A stretch of 64,000 nt of DNA from Pirellulales bacterium. GTDB taxonomy: Bacteria; Planctomycetota; Planctomycetia; Pirellulales; JAEUIK01. How positions within the stretch are numbered: position 1 is the stretch's first letter; every line of letters starts with the position of its first letter. The notes under the pieces were generated by a model, which had not been told where the DNA came from, searched no databases, and saw only the letters and a list, made by a program, of their open reading frames with translations. The stretch lies in assembly GCA_019636335.1 (NCBI GenBank), contig JAHBXR010000007.1:1-64000 (forward strand), in the 5' to 3' direction. This document shows positions 1-8,153 of the stretch, piece after piece. Made by a program: the position numbers and the translations under genes.

Positions 1-147
1 CACCAAGTGCTTCCCGACGCCATGCTCGCCGATCCATCGGGGCACCCCATTCGGGCAATTGAATTTGGCGGAAGCTACAGCGCCGAACGGTTGCGAGAGT
101 TTCACCTGGACTGTGAGCGGCGCCGCCTTTCCTACGAGGTATGGTGA
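1..147 (+). CDS. 3' end of a replication-relaxation-like protein (partial)
   Basis: The reading frame is open from the first base to a TGA at 145-147, giving 48 C-terminal residues. They contain the stretch PDAMLADPSG followed by AIEFGG and end in YEVW. This D...E pattern resembles the C-terminal nuclease-like part of replication-relaxation proteins found in conjugative elements. The next gene begins two bases after the stop, so the two are probably co-transcribed and translationally coupled. The N-terminus is outside the window. Function is inferred only from the tail and the neighbours. Confidence 0.6.
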   Translation, partial: HQVLPDAMLADPSGHPIRAIEFGGSYSAERLREFHLDCERRRLSYEVW

Positions 148-148
148 T

Positions 149-859
149 ATGACCGAATTGGATTCACTTTCCGACCGTGATCTCGCAATCCTCGAACACG
201 TCGCACGCTACCGGCTATCGACCGACGATGTTCTGACGGAACTATTCTTCCCCGATGCCAAAACGATGTCGGCGGTGCAGAGTGTGACGGCCCGTTTGAC
301 ACGGCAACGATGGCTGAGCAAATCCCAGCCGCTTCCCCGCCGGAACGTCTACACGCTTGGCCCCGGCTACACCCGATTGAATCCGAAGGCCAGGATTAGG
401 CCGTTCACCGAGCAGTCACTGCCCGCTGCGATGGCGATCCTCTACTACTGCGTCCGTAACGGCCACAAGCGGCTCACCATGGAAGAGCTGCGCTCCATCG
501 ACCCCGGGATCTGCGAGCCGGGCACACGCAGCTCGTCGCTAATTGTGCTCTCGCACGCCGGCGGTCTCGGCGTCAGCCTGCTTTTGGTCGATCGTGCCAG
601 CCCGACACGGCGCGTCTTGTGGAAAGTCAAACGAACCGTCCGCCAACGTGTCACTCGCTCCTTTTATTTGGAGTTGATCCGCGCAAAACGATTTTCGGTG
701 ACAATCCTTGTCCCAGTTCCCGATCGCGCCGTGGCCCTTCAGCAGATGTTTCGACAAGATTATCGCGGCTCCACCCCCATCTTCGTCTGCCATGTCCCCG
801 AGTTCGCTCCTTTCGTGTTCGATCTGCCGACAGGGCCGTCCACAAGAGAAGAGGCGTGA
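149..859 (+). CDS. winged-helix replication-relaxation-like protein
   Basis: A protein of 236 residues. The ATG at 149 is preferred because GAGG lies at 136-139 and the start sits one base after the stop of the preceding gene. The N-terminal 75 residues (SDRDLAILEHV onward) read like a winged helix-turn-helix, and the pattern LTRQRWL-x-Y-LGPGYTRL resembles the wing and recognition region of replication-relaxation proteins of integrative elements. Residues 100-236 have alternating strands and helices without a motif I recognise. It probably binds DNA in mobilisation or replication of element 1. The family assignment is moderate and the molecular role is unknown. Confidence 0.65.
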   Translation: MTELDSLSDRDLAILEHVARYRLSTDDVLTELFFPDAKTMSAVQSVTARLTRQRWLSKSQPLPRRNVYTLGPGYTRLNPKARIRPFTEQSLPAAMAILYYCVRNGHKRLTMEELRSIDPGICEPGTRSSSLIVLSHAGGLGVSLLLVDRASPTRRVLWKVKRTVRQRVTRSFYLELIRAKRFSVTILVPVPDRAVALQQMFRQDYRGSTPIFVCHVPEFAPFVFDLPTGPSTREEA

Positions 860-956
860 ACTTCCAGTAGGCAGCGGCTAGAATTCGGACCAAGTAAAAA
901 TGGTTGCCTGTAGTTGGCCACAAAAACGAATCCGCGTAACCCATGGGGAGAACCAA

Positions 957-1397
957 ATGTCGAAGATTGCAAACAACATCGAGGACCAACTCGACCGCTG
1001 GTTCAAGGCGCTGTTGACGGGTGATGCTGATGAAGTGACACGACTATATGCGACCGACGCGATCTTACTTTCGACACTCAAAAATGACGTTCGAAAGAAT
1101 CACGCCGAAATTCACGATTACTTTTTCAACGAATTCCTTCCACTAAATCCCGTCGGTTCGGTCGTCGAGCCGTATAGCAGATCGCTGGGCGACATCGCCG
1201 TAAACTCCGGCATTTACAGTTTCCTTGTCGATGATCCCGATGAGGCGGGCGGCCGGGCTACAAAGTTGGCCCGTTATACATTCGTGTATCAACAGACCGA
1301 GAAGGATTGGTTGATTGTTGAACACCATTCCTCAAAGATGCCCGAAGTGGAATCGATCAAGCAACTGCGTTGGCGGAAGTTCGAATTTGCAGGTTGA
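957..1397 (+). CDS. NTF2-like / CaMKII-association-domain-like protein
   Basis: A protein of 146 residues with an NTF2-like (DUF4440/SgcJ-type) fold. The N-terminal helix has the pattern [20 protein letters not shown], then AILLSTL, and a C-terminal strand [13 protein letters not shown] that is typical of this family. ATG 957 has GGGGAGAA just upstream. Such proteins bind small molecules or act as association domains; substrate specificity cannot be read here. There is no signal peptide. It sits alone between the replication-relaxation-like gene and the coupling ATPase and looks like cargo rather than part of the transfer machinery. Confidence 0.75.
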   Translation: MSKIANNIEDQLDRWFKALLTGDADEVTRLYATDAILLSTLKNDVRKNHAEIHDYFFNEFLPLNPVGSVVEPYSRSLGDIAVNSGIYSFLVDDPDEAGGRATKLARYTFVYQQTEKDWLIVEHHSSKMPEVESIKQLRWRKFEFAG

Positions 1398-1685
1398 ACA
1401 TCGTAACCGCTACAGTTCGTTGCGAATCTTTTGGAGCAACTGTGATCGCCAATAACGGCGGTCGCAGTTGCTTCGTAGTCGTTCGGCAAGGTACTTCGGC
1501 CGGGATCCCAGGCCCGATCCATCCGTCAACGTCGGCTGGCTTCCTGCCCCTCGTTTCGGGTACCATGTTCCCGAGTTCTTCGTGCCGAACGGGACGCAGC
1601 GAGGCGAAAGGTGCTCCTTCAGATCCTTGCCCGCCTCGGACTATTCGGCTGGGCGTCAGCCGAAGGGTTCCAGGGGGCCACCTGA
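1398..1685 (+). other. intergenic stretch with a possible tiny reading frame
   Basis: No confident gene. In one plus frame, codons running into the TGA at 1683-1685 read RAERDAARRKVLLQILAR and then LGLFGWASAEGFQGAT, which is unusually protein-like. This TGA abuts the ATG of the next gene (TGAATG). A GTG at 1611 would give a 24-residue peptide. No convincing ribosome-binding site was found. It could be a short leader peptide coupled to the downstream ATPase gene, or the 3' remnant of a lost gene. Confidence 0.3.
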
Positions 1686-4484
1686 ATGCGTCAGCGATTG
1701 GCGAGAAAGCGCGATACGCTCAATGTCCGGGCTCTTCCGCGCACCCCCAATACGCACCTCGACTATCGCACCCAGTTCAACCAGCCCTGGTTCGACCACC
1801 TGACGACGTTACGGCTAATTCTCACGGCAACATTGCTGGGAACCGTCGTGGCGATCGCCGGCCGTTTGGTTTCTTCCTTCTACGCGCCGCTGGTCGCCAT
1901 CTGCCTCTCCGTTGCCGTGTTCTTCGTGCTCTACGCCGCCGTCACGGCGATCTTCAAGGAGCGAATCGATGTGGTTCTAGCTTGGTCCGCGATACTCTTG
2001 GTTTGCGGCAGCGTCTCGTATGTGATGGGACGGTTGCCTGATGTTCGCTCGACGTATCTCGCCCTGTTCTTGCCGAGCCTATTGTTTGCCACCGGATTTG
2101 CCTATCTCGTCGGAAAGCAAGCCGCATACTGGATCACTGCCAACCATCACGTCGATCAGCGAACCATGCTTCGCTGGCGACGCATCTGGTCATTATCCCG
2201 GAATTCCGCCGATCCCGAACTGTGCCCGCAGTTTCGCACGGTGCCGGTCTTGCTCTGGGCGATGCCGATCGTTTTTCTCGCCGGCTTTCCCATCCTGAAT
2301 GCAATGTCGCGGAACGGTTCGAACCCGGCCGCGATTCTGCCCACACTGTTGATACTGTCTATCCTGCTTGCTGTGACCTGGTCGGCCATCCATGTCGCCG
2401 TGGGCGCTCCGATCCCCTCGCCCATTACCGTGCTCGTCGCCGCTTGGCGAACGTTGCAGGTTTTTACCACCTACAATCGCCACCAGACGCCGGCGGCCGG
2501 CGTGTTCCGCTTTCCTTCGCTCGGCATGCACCAAGTCGTCGCACGCGATTTTTTACTGGCTTTCGCAGCCGGGCTGCTGAGCATCGCATTCGTCGCCAAC
2601 AGCTTTCCGCCGCCGCTTGAACGTCCGATCTCCGAATTGACTTCACGTCCAAAGATTCCACCCGTCGGTTTCCAGGCCCATGAATGGGACTACATTCGTT
2701 CCCTCCCTGCGGATCAAATGACCGATTTCATGGACCAGTTGACCGCCGAGAAACGTGCCGTATTGAAGGCTGAGATGGAGCGGCCAGCGCGAGCCCGCCA
2801 ACAGGAGAACATCGTTTGGCGAGCGGTAGTGGCGGCGCTGCTGGGCGTGTTTGGCCCACCGCTCATCCTGATTGGAGTGGTTGCAACCCTGGTGGGAAGT
2901 TCCATTAGCCGATATCTCGAAGCACTGGAGCATCCTGGAGCTACGGAACACTCCCCTTTTCCGGAATGGCAGGTGCTTATCGATCGGCTCATCAACTCGC
3001 CCAACACCATCGAGAGACAGCATCTTTACATAGGCAGCAGCCGCTACAACGATTATCCCGTGCTGCTCGACCGCGAGATCCTGCGAAACCATGCCCACAT
3101 TCTGGGCGACTCCGGGGCGCGAAAAACGTCGCTTGGAATCGCGCCTTTGGCGACACAATTGATCGCAGCGAAGGACTCGTCGGTCCTCATGATCGATCTC
3201 AAGGGAGAACCGTCTCTCTTCCACGGTCTCCGCGAGGAAGCCCGCCGAGCGGGGCTAAAGTTTCGCTGGTTCACGACGACCCCCGACTGGTCGAGCTATG
3301 TGTTCAATCCATTCTTGCAGAAGCATTGGACAAGATTCAGCTCGAATCAGCGAGTGCAGATCGTTCTTGCCGCCTTGTCGCTCGACTACGGAGTCGCCTA
3401 CGGGCGTGGGTTCTTCACCGCGATGAATGAGACGGTCTTCAAGAGCATCGTCAGCAAGCTTCGGATCGAGACTTTTGACGACATGCACGAGGTGCTCAGC
3501 GACGAGCAGATGTTCAAAGCCTTCGGGGCGAAGGAAGATTGGCGGCAGGCGCGTCACCTTGCAGCGCTCGTTAACCGCTTGCGGTCGATTCATCCCCTCA
3601 ATCTCACGCCGACCCGAGTCCCGAATCGCCCGCAGCTATTCGACAACGCAATTGACTTGTCGGAATTGCTCGAAGAACCTCAAGTGGTTTACTTCTACCT
3701 AAAAGCGCCCATCGAGCCGCTCAGCACCGCCGGTATCGCGAAGCTGGCCCTCTACTCCCTCTTCACTGCCGCAGCCGGGATTCCTCACGAGAGCGACAAG
3801 ATCAGAACCTACGTGATGATCGACGAGTTCCAGCAGATGATCTCGGATTCGGTCCGTCAGGTGCTGGAGCAGGGTCGCAGCCTCGGTGCAACCTTCGTGC
3901 TCGCCCATCAAAGCATCGGACAAACGAAGCGCGACGGCACCGACATCGGCGATACTCTCGCCTCCTGCACGGCCTTCAAGCAAACCTACCGGGCATCGGA
4001 TCTGAAATCGATCAAGGAACTGGAAGAGCTTTCCGGGCAAGGACTCTTTCATCGCATGGCATGGGTTCAGAAAGCTCCCCTGAGCGACGACGATGACGAC
4101 GAGCTCGATGCACGGTTCAGCATCGACGGCAGCGTCCAAGTTGCCGAGCTTTCAGGACCGTTGCTGGACCGCAACACCATCATGGAGATCAGCGCCGACA
4201 AAAAGTCCAGCATCGTTCGGTTCACTGAGGATAGCGGCTATACCTGTTTCGGCGGATTGGCGACCCCCATCGTCTCCGACTTTCACATCACGCCGAAGGA
4301 GTTTCAGGTTCGCGACAAGTCCCCTTGGCCGGCCGTTGGTCCCGACACGGTGAGCGTGCAGCCCGATTACGGGGACGTTTTCGACGCCGAAGCGGAGGAG
4401 CCGCTACCGGCGGGCGCAAAGCCTATCCCCGGACCGTTTCTTTTGCCCGCGGATTTAGAAGACAAGTTTCGTGCAAACCAGTGA
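1686..4484 (+). CDS. VirD4/TraD-type membrane coupling ATPase
   Basis: A protein of 932 residues. The N-terminal 400 residues contain about eight hydrophobic segments (for example LTATLLGTVVAIAG and LLILSILLAVTWSAI). A P-loop GDSGARKTS follows near residues 470-480, then FVFDLKGE-like MIDLKGEPS, and a TraM-recognition-like region with the Walker B/DEFQQ stretch YVMIDEFQQMISDSV. Coupling proteins of this family deliver relaxase-DNA to a secretion channel. The length exceeds typical VirD4 (about 600-700 residues) because of the large membrane portion. The C-terminus is acidic and proline-rich. A membrane protein gene follows 35 bases downstream, so the two probably form an operon. No secretion-channel genes are seen nearby. 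Confidence 0.85.
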   Translation: MRQRLARKRDTLNVRALPRTPNTHLDYRTQFNQPWFDHLTTLRLILTATLLGTVVAIAGRLVSSFYAPLVAICLSVAVFFVLYAAVTAIFKERIDVVLAWSAILLVCGSVSYVMGRLPDVRSTYLALFLPSLLFATGFAYLVGKQAAYWITANHHVDQRTMLRWRRIWSLSRNSADPELCPQFRTVPVLLWAMPIVFLAGFPILNAMSRNGSNPAAILPTLLILSILLAVTWSAIHVAVGAPIPSPITVLVAAWRTLQVFTTYNRHQTPAAGVFRFPSLGMHQVVARDFLLAFAAGLLSIAFVANSFPPPLERPISELTSRPKIPPVGFQAHEWDYIRSLPADQMTDFMDQLTAEKRAVLKAEMERPARARQQENIVWRAVVAALLGVFGPPLILIGVVATLVGSSISRYLEALEHPGATEHSPFPEWQVLIDRLINSPNTIERQHLYIGSSRYNDYPVLLDREILRNHAHILGDSGARKTSLGIAPLATQLIAAKDSSVLMIDLKGEPSLFHGLREEARRAGLKFRWFTTTPDWSSYVFNPFLQKHWTRFSSNQRVQIVLAALSLDYGVAYGRGFFTAMNETVFKSIVSKLRIETFDDMHEVLSDEQMFKAFGAKEDWRQARHLAALVNRLRSIHPLNLTPTRVPNRPQLFDNAIDLSELLEEPQVVYFYLKAPIEPLSTAGIAKLALYSLFTAAAGIPHESDKIRTYVMIDEFQQMISDSVRQVLEQGRSLGATFVLAHQSIGQTKRDGTDIGDTLASCTAFKQTYRASDLKSIKELEELSGQGLFHRMAWVQKAPLSDDDDDELDARFSIDGSVQVAELSGPLLDRNTIMEISADKKSSIVRFTEDSGYTCFGGLATPIVSDFHITPKEFQVRDKSPWPAVGPDTVSVQPDYGDVFDAEAEEPLPAGAKPIPGPFLLPADLEDKFRANQ

Positions 4485-4519
4485 TTGCCGTTTCGGCAAT
4501 GATGAAAGGAGGCTCAGCG

Positions 4520-5818
4520 ATGTCGAGTGATCGTCCCCGCCAATCTCCACCGAAGAGCAATCTTCGCTGGCCAGCGGCATTCTTTGGCTTGTTCGGCGCA
4601 CTGGCGGGCTTTGTCATCATCATGCTCAGCTTGTTCTCCATCCACGACTACGTCACTGCGCCTGTTGACGCCGAAGCTGCAAATCCAACACCGCCAAAGC
4701 CGCCCACTGCTGAGGTGATGCCACCGGCGAATACTCGTCCGGAGCAACTCGTCAAGGATCTGACGGATATTTCGCCCACTCCCAACGTATCGCCCACCGC
4801 CACGTTTACGGGCGAGCGGGGATCGGCCAGCGAGCAGGCTTTCGCGCATGCCAAGTCGCGGCAACGAACCTTCCTGGCCAAAGGGCGAGAAATCACGCTG
4901 CTACTCGATACGTGCGACGACGAGATCAAGCAATGGAATGAGCGCGTTCGCCCCTTGCTCGAAAACGACGACGGCAGAAAGATCGCCTCGAACGTCGACC
5001 TTGTGAGTCGGTTTCGCGCCGCTTATCAGCAAGATCGCCCCTCGCAGGAGCTTGTCCAATCATATCGCGAGTCGCTTGAGGACATGCTCTCTCCGATTCG
5101 GCTGGCGTTTGAGATCCCGGAAAACACTTCGCTGCCCACGGCAGCCAGTGCCGACGAGTTGAGCCGTATGCTCGTCGACTTGAGAAGAATTCGTGACGAG
5201 CTGCGCGTGCCTCGCCAACGGGCTGAGGCCGTCAGCGCCGAATCCAAGCAGCTAGCGATGCATTCGACAACGCTTCAAGCTGCGATCGATGCGCTCACAC
5301 ACTCGGAGCTGCTCGACGATTCGAAGATCATCGACGATGAGGTGGTCAAGGCACGCCGCGAAGCTGCGGAGAAGCTGGCGAAGTCCAAGGCCGACCTGAT
5401 TCGCAAAAGCACTGACGATACGATCATGCGGGACGAATCTGATGCCGAGCGGGCGCGGCTTACGGCAAAGGCCAAGTCCCCCGACATCCAACGAATCCTC
5501 CGGCCATTTACCGACAAGGGGTATGTTCAGCCTTACAATCAAGGTGGCGTCGTCGGATTCAAGAAGACGACCGTCCACTCGCCTATGTCCTATACGGCAA
5601 TCGAAAGTCTGGGGGCGCTGGAACCGACGATGAAGGGGCTCAATGCCTTGAATGCCCTCGCCATCGGTAACACCCTGAACGACCGTGCGACTCGCTGGCA
5701 GTTCCACGTCTACTCTGAGAACTGGTCTCGCTCGGACCAGGACTACCTGCAGAAAGTCCAGGACACCTTGCGCGAGTTAGGCCAAACACTGGTCGAACTA
5801 GAGATGCTCGCTCCGTAG
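4520..5818 (+). CDS. membrane-anchored coiled-coil protein, unknown function
   Basis: A protein of 432 residues. ATG 4520 is chosen because AAAGGAGG lies 8 bases upstream. One membrane segment lies near residues 20-40 (FFGLFGALAGFVIIMLSLFS). A proline-rich linker (NPTPPKPPTAEVMPP) follows, then a long charged helical region with likely coiled coils, and a compact C-terminal part (about 330-432). The topology suggests a short cytoplasmic N-terminus and a large body on the other side. It follows the coupling ATPase and may be an accessory of the element, but I recognise no family. It ends just before a bidirectional hairpin. Confidence 0.75.
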   Translation: MSSDRPRQSPPKSNLRWPAAFFGLFGALAGFVIIMLSLFSIHDYVTAPVDAEAANPTPPKPPTAEVMPPANTRPEQLVKDLTDISPTPNVSPTATFTGERGSASEQAFAHAKSRQRTFLAKGREITLLLDTCDDEIKQWNERVRPLLENDDGRKIASNVDLVSRFRAAYQQDRPSQELVQSYRESLEDMLSPIRLAFEIPENTSLPTAASADELSRMLVDLRRIRDELRVPRQRAEAVSAESKQLAMHSTTLQAAIDALTHSELLDDSKIIDDEVVKARREAAEKLAKSKADLIRKSTDDTIMRDESDAERARLTAKAKSPDIQRILRPFTDKGYVQPYNQGGVVGFKKTTVHSPMSYTAIESLGALEPTMKGLNALNALAIGNTLNDRATRWQFHVYSENWSRSDQDYLQKVQDTLRELGQTLVELEMLAP

Positions 5819-5856
5819 CCGCTTGGCGACGTTCTCAGAGTATGGCAAGTAAAAGA

Positions 5857-5890
5857 ACGTAAGGACCGGTGCCGATACCGGCCCCTACGT
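5857..5890. terminator. bidirectional terminator hairpin
   Basis: Inverted repeat with arms ACGTAAGG-CCGGT and ACCGG-CCTACGT, lying between two convergent genes (4520-5818 plus strand and 5900-6256 minus strand). The position and symmetry fit a shared terminator; only short T/A tracts flank it. Confidence 0.55.
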
Positions 5891-5899
5891 TTGGGATTC

Positions 5900-6256
5900 C
5901 TACGGATGTGCGACGACAACCGCTGCCATGAGCCGGATCACGGTCAATGCAACGAGTGGTATCGCCATGTGTAGGATATCCCTATTTGTCGGCCATCGTG
6001 GCCTGCCTTCCACCAGCGAGACCGTAGGACGTTGTCCGAGTGGCTCGTCCAAAAGTATCTCGACGAACGATCGGCCGTCCTTTGTCTTTGATGGCTGGAA
6101 AATCACCTTGTGCGGCATCCGAGATCCCGTCACGTTGCGAACGATCCCATCCGATCCGATGAGCACGATTTCTTGTGCTCGCCGATTGATGTCAGGTCGA
6201 TCGTGATGAAGGAACTTGATTTCACAATAGCGTTTTCCGTAAGCATCCAATGCCAT
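5900..6256 (-). CDS. small tail-anchored protein, unknown function
   Basis: A protein of 118 residues with a good ribosome-binding site (AGGAGAAG) upstream of the ATG at 6256. The first 90 residues are soluble, with several beta-strand-like stretches (IVLIGSDGIVRNVTG, PHKVIFQPSKT). The C-terminal 25 residues (MAIPLVALTVIRLMAAVVVA) look like a single membrane anchor. No family was recognised. It converges with the coiled-coil protein gene across a shared hairpin. Its own promoter should lie in the 470-base gap to its right. Confidence 0.6.
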   Translation of the reverse strand: MALDAYGKRYCEIKFLHHDRPDINRRAQEIVLIGSDGIVRNVTGSRMPHKVIFQPSKTKDGRSFVEILLDEPLGQRPTVSLVEGRPRWPTNRDILHMAIPLVALTVIRLMAAVVVAHP

Positions 6257-6393
6257 GGTTGCTTCTCCTGGTCATGTGCCGGCCCTTGCCGGTCCTGTTC
6301 ATAATGAGCTTTGATCCATTCGGCCAAAGCTCCGCAATCACCGTCCCGCACGCGGCACGGTCATCACGTTCCAGAAAAAAGCTGGTTAAAAAC

Positions 6394-6416
6394 AAAAGAC
6401 CCACGAGGGGTCTTTT
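6394..6416. terminator. hairpin with flanking A and T tracts
   Basis: Arms AAAAGACCC (6394-6402) and GGGTCTTTT (6408-6416) with a 5-base loop form a classic factor-independent terminator that works in either direction. It lies in the gap between the minus-strand genes at 5900-6256 and 6727-7731 and probably ends the transcript of the latter. The rest of 6257-6726 holds no convincing gene; a short minus frame from 6351 overlaps the next gene and is not supported by a ribosome-binding site. Confidence 0.6.
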
Positions 6417-6726
6417 GCTCCCCACACGCCAGACACCAACGGTTTCATCGTCCGGGTGTCGTTGCATTTCGACCGGGTTTCATCGGCACTTCGGTCTGTT
6501 GCATGGCGTGTGACTACCGTCTTGGTTTTACGTCCCGACGGTCGTGGACAATCGAACCGAGCAAATAACAATTCGCTCGCCTGTCATTGTTTAAGCATCT
6601 CCTGACAGGGGGGAGAGTAAAGAAACTTGTTGAGCGACCACGCGTCGCCAAGAACAAGGATACGGACGATGGATCGATCGGAGCAGGTCTCTTTCGGAGC
6701 CTGATGTGGGCCGGCGCTGTGGCGAG

Positions 6727-7731
6727 CTACTCGCCAAGCTTGAGCGTCACTGCCTTACGGTGAGGCGGGAGCCATTCGAAGCGGTCACCGCAGCAACTGT
6801 GATAGAGCCGCCCATCTCTGCCGCCGACGCCATGAATCGCGCCATCTTCGCCCCACCATGGTGAGCCTTGAACGGCATCGACCACCACCGGCCGCCCGTG
6901 GCGACAGCCGTCGCACTCTTCGAGGAGAATGCTACCTTCGAATGAGCCGTGTTGCGCAACGATGGGTAGTCGTATTCGCGCGAGTCTGACGGCTTCCTGA
7001 AGCTCGGCGTGTATTTCGTCGCAGGCGACGACGGCCAGTCCATCCCAGGATTTTCCAAACAGCAGTATGCCGTAGGGGCTTTCCTGGCCTTCACACGTGC
7101 GGAGTAAATGGCAGTAAGCCGCCACCCGGATCACATGCTGCGGACGGGGCGTATCGGTCGTCTCGTCACTCGCCAATCGAACCACGGGAATCCGAAGCGA
7201 TCCCTTGCGTAAGACTCGCCACGGTTTGCCGCGGATTCCCAACTTGTCGTCCACCAGGGATTCACGATACGGCACGGAATCAAATCCCGCCGCGAGCAGC
7301 TCCCACCAATTGATCGCTTCATACTGACGAGACTTCGGAGTCGGCTCTCTGCCAACAGCCGCATGCGCAATGGAGCGTGTTTCTGCCAGCTCAAGCACCA
7401 GGTTCAGCCGTCTCGTCCCCCGCCAACTCAGCCACAGGATGCCTAATCCGACGGGGGCCAGAAAGAGCATGCGTCCCAACAAGTAGGCGACGAATGCGAC
7501 GATCAACAGTAGCCCCATCGCGCCCAGCAATACCCACAAGCGATTCATCTGCCGGTCCAGCGCCTCTTCCACGCTGGCGAGATCATAAAGCGGCACGTAA
7601 TCGACGTTGTAGCGCAGGGGACGTTCGTCTTCGACCTGTTCAAGCTCGTGGACGATCAGGCCGGCGCGGGGACAGAACACGAACTCCGATAGCGCATGCA
7701 CCGTGAGATATTCTTGCCCGGATTCGACCAT
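6727..7731 (-). CDS. membrane protein with a degenerate Cas4-like (RecB-type) nuclease fold
   Basis: A protein of 334 residues. ATG 7731 is preferred because CAGGAA lies about 9 bases upstream. The N-terminus has a Cas4-type cysteine motif (LSEFVFCPRAG, Cys20), followed by two membrane segments near residues 65-102. The core from 155 to 215 aligns by eye with Cas4: DDKLGIRGKPW, then IPVVRLASD, then a helix VIRVAAYCHLL. C-terminal cysteines (273, 276, 313, 314) would complete an iron-sulfur-type cluster. In active Cas4 the core reads GKPD and E-x-K; here these positions are W, V and R, so catalysis looks lost. No CRISPR array or other cas gene is present. It is divergent from the small gene at 7852. 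Confidence 0.65.
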   Translation of the reverse strand: MVESGQEYLTVHALSEFVFCPRAGLIVHELEQVEDERPLRYNVDYVPLYDLASVEEALDRQMNRLWVLLGAMGLLLIVAFVAYLLGRMLFLAPVGLGILWLSWRGTRRLNLVLELAETRSIAHAAVGREPTPKSRQYEAINWWELLAAGFDSVPYRESLVDDKLGIRGKPWRVLRKGSLRIPVVRLASDETTDTPRPQHVIRVAAYCHLLRTCEGQESPYGILLFGKSWDGLAVVACDEIHAELQEAVRLARIRLPIVAQHGSFEGSILLEECDGCRHGRPVVVDAVQGSPWWGEDGAIHGVGGRDGRLYHSCCGDRFEWLPPHRKAVTLKLGE

Positions 7732-7851
7732 CGTGCGTATTCCTGCCGGTTGTCCTGAAACGGTCCCTATCGAAGACTCACAACGCGCGCTCGGTTCGAT
7801 TGCAATCCAAGCTGGTTCCAGCGGACACCCTTTCATGGAGACCAGCCGATC

Positions 7852-8145
7852 ATGTCACGCCAACTCATGCGAATCACGCCGAGCATCGTTGCCGCCGCCC
7901 GCGAGTATCAGTCTCTCAAACGCGACGGCAAGCTGCCACCGCTGCACCTGGCCGAGTGTTTTCCAATCCCGCCCGAGGATGTGCTCGAAATCTGGGAGCA
8001 AGCCCGCTTCGATCTCCTGCGCCGAAACGGCTCGGCCGGTTTTGAACTTGCCAATGTCATTCTTTTCAAGAACGGCAGCTTCGTCGCCGAGCATGTATCG
8101 AGCGAGCAAGCCACCGATAAACCTTCCTTGTTTGATGGACTCTGA
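7852..8145 (+). CDS. small conserved-looking protein, unknown function
   Basis: A protein of 97 residues with hydrophilic, balanced composition and G/C-rich third codon positions. That supports this strand rather than the similarly long antisense frame. A GGAG lies about 12 bases before the ATG. The sequence includes PPLHLAECFPIPPEDVLEIW and ends KPSLFDGL. There are no membrane segments and no recognised domain. It is divergent from the Cas4-like gene and converges with the kinase-fold gene, which ends 8 bases beyond it. Confidence 0.55.
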   Translation: MSRQLMRITPSIVAAAREYQSLKRDGKLPPLHLAECFPIPPEDVLEIWEQARFDLLRRNGSAGFELANVILFKNGSFVAEHVSSEQATDKPSLFDGL

Positions 8146-8153
8146 ATTCTCGC

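Noticed and set aside
6130-6351. A 73-residue minus frame beginning MRDGDCGALAEWIKAHYEQD
   Set aside because: The first part is protein-like but the rest overlaps the gene at 5900-6256 in another frame and no ribosome-binding site precedes it; a short real peptide cannot be excluded.
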